Source: Irineochytrium annulatum (lineage: Eukaryota; Chytridiomycota; Chytridiomycetes; Chytridiales; Chytridiaceae). From it: a DNA stretch of 37,769 nucleotides. Below are positions 31,257 to 37,769 of the stretch, piece by piece. A program made the position numbers and the translations under genes. The notes under the pieces were generated by a model. That model did no database searches. It had not been told where the DNA came from and was given only the letters and a program-made list of their open reading frames with translations. Position 1 is the first letter of the stretch; each line of letters begins with the position of its first letter. The DNA lies in contig JADGJL010000139.1 of assembly GCA_027600665.1 (NCBI GenBank), positions 1 to 37,769 on the forward strand, in the 5' to 3' direction.

Positions 31257-34200
31257 ATGCTCTCCTCAATGAACGGCCAGAAAGAGCCCAAATCCACGAT
31301 GCGGGGCAAGGCGGCCGACGCCGACGACCACGGCGCGTTTGAGATGGACTTGGAGGAAAAGGAGAACGAGGAAGACTACATCGTGAGAGCCCTCGCACTC
31401 TTGTGTTCAAACCTGACCATGCTCGCAGCCGACGAGCCAGGAGCTCGCGAGCGGCAACCGCAGGAAGTTCGCCACCGCTGCCAGCCTTCAGCAGTCGGAG
31501 GTTAAGCGAAGGAGGCTTATCAACGAGGACGAGGACGACGACGAGACTCCCTTCGTTCAGATGGATGCAGTGGGAACGGACGGGAGCCACGACCAGGATG
31601 GAGAGACGCAGTCAGGAGAAGATGAGGACGGGGATGGGTTGCCGCGGAAGGAGGGATCGGACGGTGCGGAAGGAGAGGACGAGCAGAAACTTGAGGATGA
31701 CGAAGAGGAAGAAGAGGTCCCGCTCAGGAAGAAGCCTAAGGTGTCCAAGAAGGGCCAGAAACTCTCGAACTCGCAGGTGGACGAGGATGCGATGGACGAG
31801 GACGTTGAGGAGGAGAGCCACCGCCGGAAGCGTGGGTCTAAGGCAAAGGAGGGCAAGTTCAACGGCGCCGAGATCAGGGTGTTCCTCAGCAGCGAATCGT
31901 TGGACTAAATTTTATTTTGAAGGCAAAGGACGATAACGCCGGAACTGTCGAACATGTCGAGCTGGTCAACTTCATGTGCCACAAATACCTCCAAATATCG
32001 CTGTGCAAGAACATCAACTTTATTGTAGGACACAACGGAAGTAAGGCATTGATTTGCTTGTTTTTGCGTAATTGAGTAAAGGTGGAAAGAGCGCTATTTT
32101 GACGGCGTTGACGATCTGTCTCGGTGGCAAAGCTACATTCACGAACCGCGGCACCAGCGTTAAGTCACTTCTAAAGGAGGGTGAGAAGTAAGGCCAACAC
32201 TCTCTCTCTTCATTCATTCACTGTTTCAGGGTTGGGGCGGTCACGATCAAAGTTGCAAACCGAGGAAGCGAAGCGTTCCACCCAGAGAAATACGGCGAGA
32301 CGATCATTATCGAGCGCAAACTTGTCAAGGACGGCAGCGGTGGTTACAAGATCAAGGATGCAAATGGTTCGCATTTGCTTCGTTTTCTACGTGGCTAAGA
32401 TATTCGGAGGCACCACGGTCTCGACAAAGAAGGAGGACTTAACGGCGATCTGCGATCACCTGTCGATTGCCGTCAACAACCCGATGGCCGTCCTCACGCA
32501 GGACACTTCGCGGATGTTTTTAGCCGGCAGCTCCCCGAAGGACAAGTACACCTTCTTTTCGCAAGGAACTCTCTTAGCGCAGTTATCGAACGATCACTCG
32601 AAGGTTCAAGACCACATTACTCGGGCGAACGGAACTATCGCCATCAAAGAGAATGTATGTGGTTCGCCGTATGCGCCCTCCTAAAATGTCGTTTAGGCCC
32701 TGCCCGAACTCAAAAGGGACTACGACGATTGGAAGCACAAGTGGGCGGTTAGTTGTTCTTACTTTGCCTTCATATGCGTTACGAGGTTAGTAAACTGATC
32801 ACTTAGGAAATTGTAAAATCGGAAAACCTTGAGAGGGAGATCGAGGACTCTAAGAACAGGCTCGCTTGGGCGATTGTCCGTGACCAGAAGGAGGTGCTAA
32901 TCTTTGTCGCTTCTCCTTCGTGACGCTGTGTTAATCCTGCGAATATTATTAGCTCCGCGACCGTATTGAAGAAGAAACGGCTGTATCATACGCCAAGATG
33001 TCGAAGGCGGATCCTAAAATCGCCGAGCTTGAGGTCGGCAATTTCCGTGATTTATTAGTATGCTGATGAGCGTTTTTTTTGGGTAGTCGAAGATAGAGGA
33101 GTTGCAGCACGCGATTCTTGAACTGCAGGAGCTGGTCGAAGGAGGGAGGGGCAAAGGAGAGCAGATTGGCGCCCGCAAAAATGAACTGCACCGAGAGTTG
33201 ATTGCTAAGAGGCGGTTGCTGGCGGCTCACGAGTCGGAGGAAGATCGTCTGAATAGCGAGATCAATAAGGACCAGCGGTTATCGAACGACCTTGCGGTGA
33301 AGATTCGTGATGAGACTAAAAAACTCCAGGATAGCGCTCGGTAAGGTAACTCCTGAAAAACAGTGTTCTTATCGCGTCCCAGTGCTGTACGCGAGGAAAA
33401 AGAGAAGGCCGTTGAAGAAATAAGTGCGCGTCTGAAAGAGATTGAGGCATCGTTGTCCGAGGTTTGAGTGTGAAAGCATGCTCCGATCTAAGGACTTCAT
33501 GCAGCTAAAAGTTGCGGAGAGGGCGGAGGAAGAGAAGGTCGAGACCCTCTCACGCGAAATGAGAGAGCGGAAGTATGCTGCCGAACAAGCCCTTGAAGCG
33601 GCGCGCCATGATATGCAGACGGCGGAAAAAGCGTTGAAAGACGTGACTTCTAACAAGGGCTCTCGGCTTGGAGGTTTCCCGCGAGGCACTGAACAAGCGT
33701 TGAGGCACATTAAGGAGGAAACGAACCGGGGCGGTTGGAGGGGAATGGTCCCCATCGGCCCGATAGGTTTTTACTTTTTGGTGTGTTGAATTACTTACGA
33801 ATACTAATAGGCATGTATTGCAAGTTGAAGGAGCCCAAATACGGCTTTGTGATCGAGTCGTATTTGAACAGTACTTTGAATGCCTTCATCGTCGACCGCA
33901 AAGAAGATGCCGACACTTTGAAACGGATCTTCAGGAGCGTTGGCATGTCTGTGTCACGCAGCGAATTATCCCGTCTTCGAGTGATTTAACTTTTCAACAG
34001 GGAGCGAACCCCAATATTGCGAACAGACGGCCGCAATTTCGATTACACTGTCGGCGAACCAGACCGTTGTCATTTAACAATAATGCGTTGCTTAGAAGTA
34101 AGAAAGTCTTCCTAATCGGCTTTGAACCTTTTCAGATCACCAATGAAGTTGTCAAACGACAGCTTGTTCTTAACGGACATATTGAGAACACAGTGTTGGT

Positions 34201-36110
34201 TGACACTCGCCAACAAGGAGACGCGCTATCTTTGGAGGGAAATTTACATCGGCGAAAAATAGGGGCGATTTATACGAAGGATAATGTTCGTCTTGGGGGT
34301 CGAAACGGAGGTCTTATGACGACCGGTGTCAACCCGGCATACCGCGGACAGCCGCGCATTGAACAAGATATTAGCCATGTTATCAGGTAAGAAAATCGCG
34401 CTACAAGTGTTCTTATTTTGTAAAGGGAGAAGCAGGAATACTTAGATGACAAGAAGCGCGAACTCCAACATGCGCAGCAAAACATGAAGAACTCTATGCC
34501 GGATTGGACCGAAGTGAATGAGCTGAAAAAATTCCTTAAAGTGTGCATGGCCGCGCTTTCTAAACATCTTAGTGACGTTTGTCTTTTCGTTACAGAACAT
34601 GCACACCAAGGCTCGTCAGTTAGAGTTGGAGAAGGCTCGCATGACGGAGAGAAAGCATGTCTTGGTAGACGAGATTCAGGTAATGTAGCAATGTCTTACG
34701 CTATGAATAACAGTTTGCAGGATGCTGCTCCCGGCAACATTACTCACCTCGAAACTTTCAAAGAGGTTCGATGACTTATCAGCGTACGGTCAGCTAATAT
34801 ATACTTGGTTAGGAATCTGATCGAAAGATTGCCGCAAACCAAGGTCAATTAGAAACGGCGCGGGGTCAAAAGAGCGAGGTTCTTGCTGAGACCAGAGCCT
34901 TAGAAGATCAACTTAAGTCAGCTAGCGCCGAAATCGATCATTTGAATAAGGAGATGAGAAATGTCGCGGTACGGGTACTCCTTTTCTGCATCTCATGTCT
35001 CTGAATGCCACACCAGAATTCGCACAGGAAGAAAAAAGAAGAAGCGGCCGAGTTGCAAAAGAACAAAGCTCACTACACGAGACGACGAGCTGAGTACGAG
35101 AGCGAGTACAACTTAAAGGCTGCTCAGCTGGAGAACGCCGAAAACGAGCTCAAGGCGGCTGAGGAGAAGGCCCTTCAAATGACAAAGGAACGTATTGACG
35201 TCGGCGAGGTCTCCTCCAGGGATATTTTGAAGCGTATAAAGGACGATGAGGCAAGGTTAAAAGAGAATCGCAAACAGTTAGTCTTGATATGCTACTACTC
35301 GTGTGCTTACACTTACTTTAGAACTGGATCTAAAGAAGAGGTTCACGCGAAGCTTCTTCAAACGAAGACTCAGTACGATACGGCGGTTGCCGAATTGAGG
35401 TCGACGCGGAAAGCGATTGAAAGTATCGCCCGCGCTCTCGAGAACCGTGTCACGCAATGGTATAATTTGCGGCGACTGATTTCGATTGAGGCCAAGTCTC
35501 AGTTCTCGAAGTTGATGATGAAGCGCGGCTTCAAGGCATGGTTGGATATCGACCACGATAAGCAGACCTTGGAGTTGAGGGTTGATGTCCACAATGGGAA
35601 GGAGGGTGGAGACGGGAACGAGAAGGATCCGAGGACGCTATCCGGCGGAGAGAAGAGTTTCTCGACGATATGCCTGCTGTTGAGTCTTTGGCACTACATT
35701 GGAAATCCCTTCCGCGCGTTGGATGAGTTTGACGTTTTTATGGTATGACTCTGGGTTTTAGTTTTTGGCTTACGACGACTTAGGATGCCGTCAATCGTCG
35801 CACGAGTATGAACTTCTTAATGAAGTATGCCCGCGACGAGGGGGCTCGGTATCAATATATCTTCATTACGCCGCAAGACATGTCGTAAGTTCTGAGATGA
35901 ACGCTATTAGCGTTACTAATTTCAATCCTAGGCACGTTTCGGGCCTTGGCTCGAAAGATGTCAAAATCAACAGACTACTTGTACGTTGTACCGTCAACTT
36001 TCCTATCCGCCGCTAACCTGATACTACAGGATCCCGAGCGCAACCAGCAAACCCTTAACTTCCCCGGCGCTGGGCCTTCGGCGAACCTTTCGGATGGAGA
36101 GGAAGAGTGA
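31257..36110 (+). CDS. SMC6: SMC6, structural maintenance of chromosomes protein 6
   Basis: I join 24 exons into 1263 residues: 31257-31382, 31429-31878, 31923-32040, 32082-32187, 32230-32366, 32410-32654, 32697-32747, 32807-32893, 32953-33033, 33087-33340, 33383-33461, 33505-33766, 33811-33946, 34001-34097, 34136-34386, 34426-34540, 34596-34679, 34721-34765, 34813-34968, 35017-35276, 35322-35742, 35784-35884, 35932-35980, 36030-36110. SMC6 pairs with SMC5 in the nuclear complex that resolves recombination intermediates. Walker A is GHNGSGKS (228-235), split by an intron. The signature is LSGGEKS (1153-1159), and Walker B is in [26 protein letters not shown] and the C-terminal [11 protein letters not shown] identify SMC6. 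The hinge lies around residues 630-820 between coiled coils. The first 190 residues are an acidic, probably disordered extension. Weakest junctions are donors GTTCGC (32367) and GTCTGT (33947). Confidence 0.93.
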
Positions 36111-36334
36111 ACATTGCACTTAACATTAGTTTATCCTTCCGGGTTAATCTGTAACGCTAGCTGCATTTGTGTATTATTGTGACTCTATTTATGTGCCCGA
36201 GTTAATTTTATCATAGTTAGCTGCAGTTTGCAGCATGTAAATATATTGCGTAAGAGCGTAGCTTATTTGCCACACAACTTTATTGAAAGCAGAGGGCGAA
36301 GCCGTCATATACAAATATAACATGTAAATGTTCA
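36111..36334. other. Convergent 3' spacer of SMC6 and the SmgGDS-like gene
   Basis: This 224-bp AT-rich spacer lies between two converging stop codons and should hold both polyadenylation regions. No structured terminator or gene is visible. Confidence 0.5.
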
Positions 36335-37769
36335 TCACAACACAGCCATTAGACGCCTGACGGCCTCGCTCAACGCCAACCCCTCCTCCGCCGACCCGCC
36401 CGGCGCCAACCCGCCTTGCACGATAGTCGGAGTCCTCTCTGCTGCGGCGAGCTTAGCCACTTGGGAATTCTTTCCGGCGCTCTTCGTGCCCGACCTTGAA
36501 AGGGAAGCCAAGGGCCGGGATGGTGAGGGAGGAGCGATGACGGACGCAGCCGCAGCGTCGGACGCTGCGGAGGCGGCGGCTAGGTTCGAGTCCGATGTCC
36601 ACCGCACCAAAGGCTCCAAGACCGGACGAAGGGCCGATTGCACCTTCGCCTTGAACGGCGCTAATGAAAACAAATCGGACAAATAACGCAAATCATTACA
36701 TGTAACTTCGGCATGACCATATAAAAGGCTAGGAACAAACATACCGTCCGCGACGACGAGCGCGCCAAGCAGCAAACAAACGTTCACCTTGACGGCGTCC
36801 GAGTACTCGATCTTTTTATCGCTCTCGACAAACGTTGGCTTCCCGGCCACTTCTGTAGACGCCGCCGGCTCGGCATCCATCGATGGCTCCACCCCCGGTA
36901 CGTTGCTGCTGAGAATCGTCACGACCGTCGGGATGAGGGAGGCGTGATAACACGTGATCTTGGGAATTGCCTCCGGGCACGCTGCCATATTCGTGTTAAG
37001 AAGTATTTTTTGGACAAAAACACAAACCATTGCAAATCAAGATCAGCGCGACCAGTCCCTCGTTCTGAACGATGGAATAGACCTGACCCTCGGACGGCAG
37101 CGCGTCAAAGTGCACGTGGTGGTCCGACGTCGCCGAGGTAGGTGATGTGGCGTCCCCTCCCGCCGTCCCCTCAGCGTCATCGATTGCCATATCGTCTGTG
37201 GGCCGTGATCGTGTCAGCAAAGCGCCCGTGACAATCTGGATTAAGGGAACGATGCCGTTCGAGTCGACGATAGATCTGATAAGATGTGGCGCTATGTAGT
37301 GGAATTAAGACGAGGCGCACGGTAAATAGGAGAATATTGCCCTCACCTCCGGATAAATGACAAGTCCGCACAATGTTGACGATGGCCCGCGCGCCCTCGT
37401 TCCTGATTCCCGCGAGATTGTCGCCTGTCGCCCTCCAGATCAACGAGACAAGCTTATGCAAAGGAGTCCGCTTTCGATGGTCTAGGTCGCCAGGGAGATC
37501 GGCCACCTTTGCGGTTGGAGAGGGGGGTTCCCGGCCGGTGATGACTCGATAGGCGTTTAACTCTGGAAGCAATGTGAGAAACCAAAAACTTGGACAGGGC
37601 CGTACCGTTCGATCCCGCACACAGGTTTTTCAACACGCCGACGCACCCGTACTGAACCGGCTTCACGCCCTCGATCTCAAAAAGGTCCGCCACCGGTTCG
37701 ATGACGCCCATCTCTCCCAGAACCTTCCTGTCACCAGCTTTCGACGTTGTCAGCACAATCGCCCCATTC
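36335..37769 (-). CDS. RAP1GDS1: SmgGDS/RAP1GDS1-like armadillo protein, 3' part
   Basis: Five exons on the minus strand (37769-37606, 37562-37347, 37291-37028, 36981-36745, 36660-36335) join in frame; the 5' part lies beyond the right edge of the window. SmgGDS proteins are armadillo-repeat chaperones and exchange factors for small GTPases with polybasic tails. Matches to the family's C-terminal repeats are KPVQYGCVGVLKNLCAG, HLIRSIVDSNGIVPLIQIVT and SIVQNEGLVALILI, in the right order. The N-terminal visible part has KVLGEMGVIEPVADLFE. An inserted Asp/Gly-rich loop (37200-37110) and an Ala/Ser-rich C-terminal tail are not typical of the animal protein. Introns are about 43-84 nt. Vac8-like armadillo proteins are an alternative, but the block order favours SmgGDS. 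Confidence 0.72.

Overview
The window reads as nuclear DNA of a fungus. Its protein-coding genes are broken by many very short spliceosomal introns (about 38-118 nt, mostly 40-60, GT...AG, several with a CTAAT/CTAAC-like branch site). They encode typical eukaryotic nuclear proteins, and the transposon remnants are of fungal kinds (Ty1/copia and Crypton-like). The presence of a SmgGDS/RAP1GDS1-type armadillo protein and the high intron density of SMC6 make an early-diverging (for example chytrid-like) fungus more likely than a yeast or a typical ascomycete. That placement is inference.

Layout. Positions 1-6660 are a graveyard of Ty1/copia retrotransposons: a badly decayed plus-strand element (about 1-4841) and a 5'-truncated minus-strand element (about 4837-6660). 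The two pol remnants converge on one LTR at about 4837-5075, which is a direct repeat of positions 1-149. Positions 7536-10826 hold an eroded Crypton-like tyrosine-recombinase element: AT-hook N-terminus, recombinase blocks in several frames, a coiled coil and a C-terminal GCR1_C-type DNA-binding domain. From 10827 to 14090 I see no confident gene, only an AT-rich stretch and a diverged tandem duplication (about 12850-13375).

From 14 kb on, the region becomes gene-dense. It holds a disordered Ser/Arg-rich protein (14091-15710); a gene-poor gap with a possible decayed gene; a DUF427 protein (18141-17518, minus, three exons); a coiled-coil/RS-like nuclear protein (18587-20778, four exons); the nucleoporin Nic96/Nup93 (20937-24001, four exons); an unrecognised protein with a repeated F-x-R-L-x-x-P motif and a long Ala/Glu-rich tail (24150-26592, three exons); the eEF2 lysine methyltransferase Efm3 (27884-26928, minus); the AAA ATPase Rix7/NVL (27952-30964, six exons); SMC6 (31257-36110, 24 exons); and the 3' part of a SmgGDS-like gene running off the right edge (37769-36335, minus).

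The genes share no single pathway, but several touch nuclear and ribosome biology. Rix7 (60S maturation) and Efm3 (eEF2 methylation) are divergent from a 67-bp shared promoter, Nic96 builds the nuclear pore, and SMC6 maintains genome stability. All spliced gene models below were built by hand by joining GT...AG junctions that restore the frame; reading frames close exactly in each multi-exon model. There are no tRNA, rRNA or CRISPR features that I can support.
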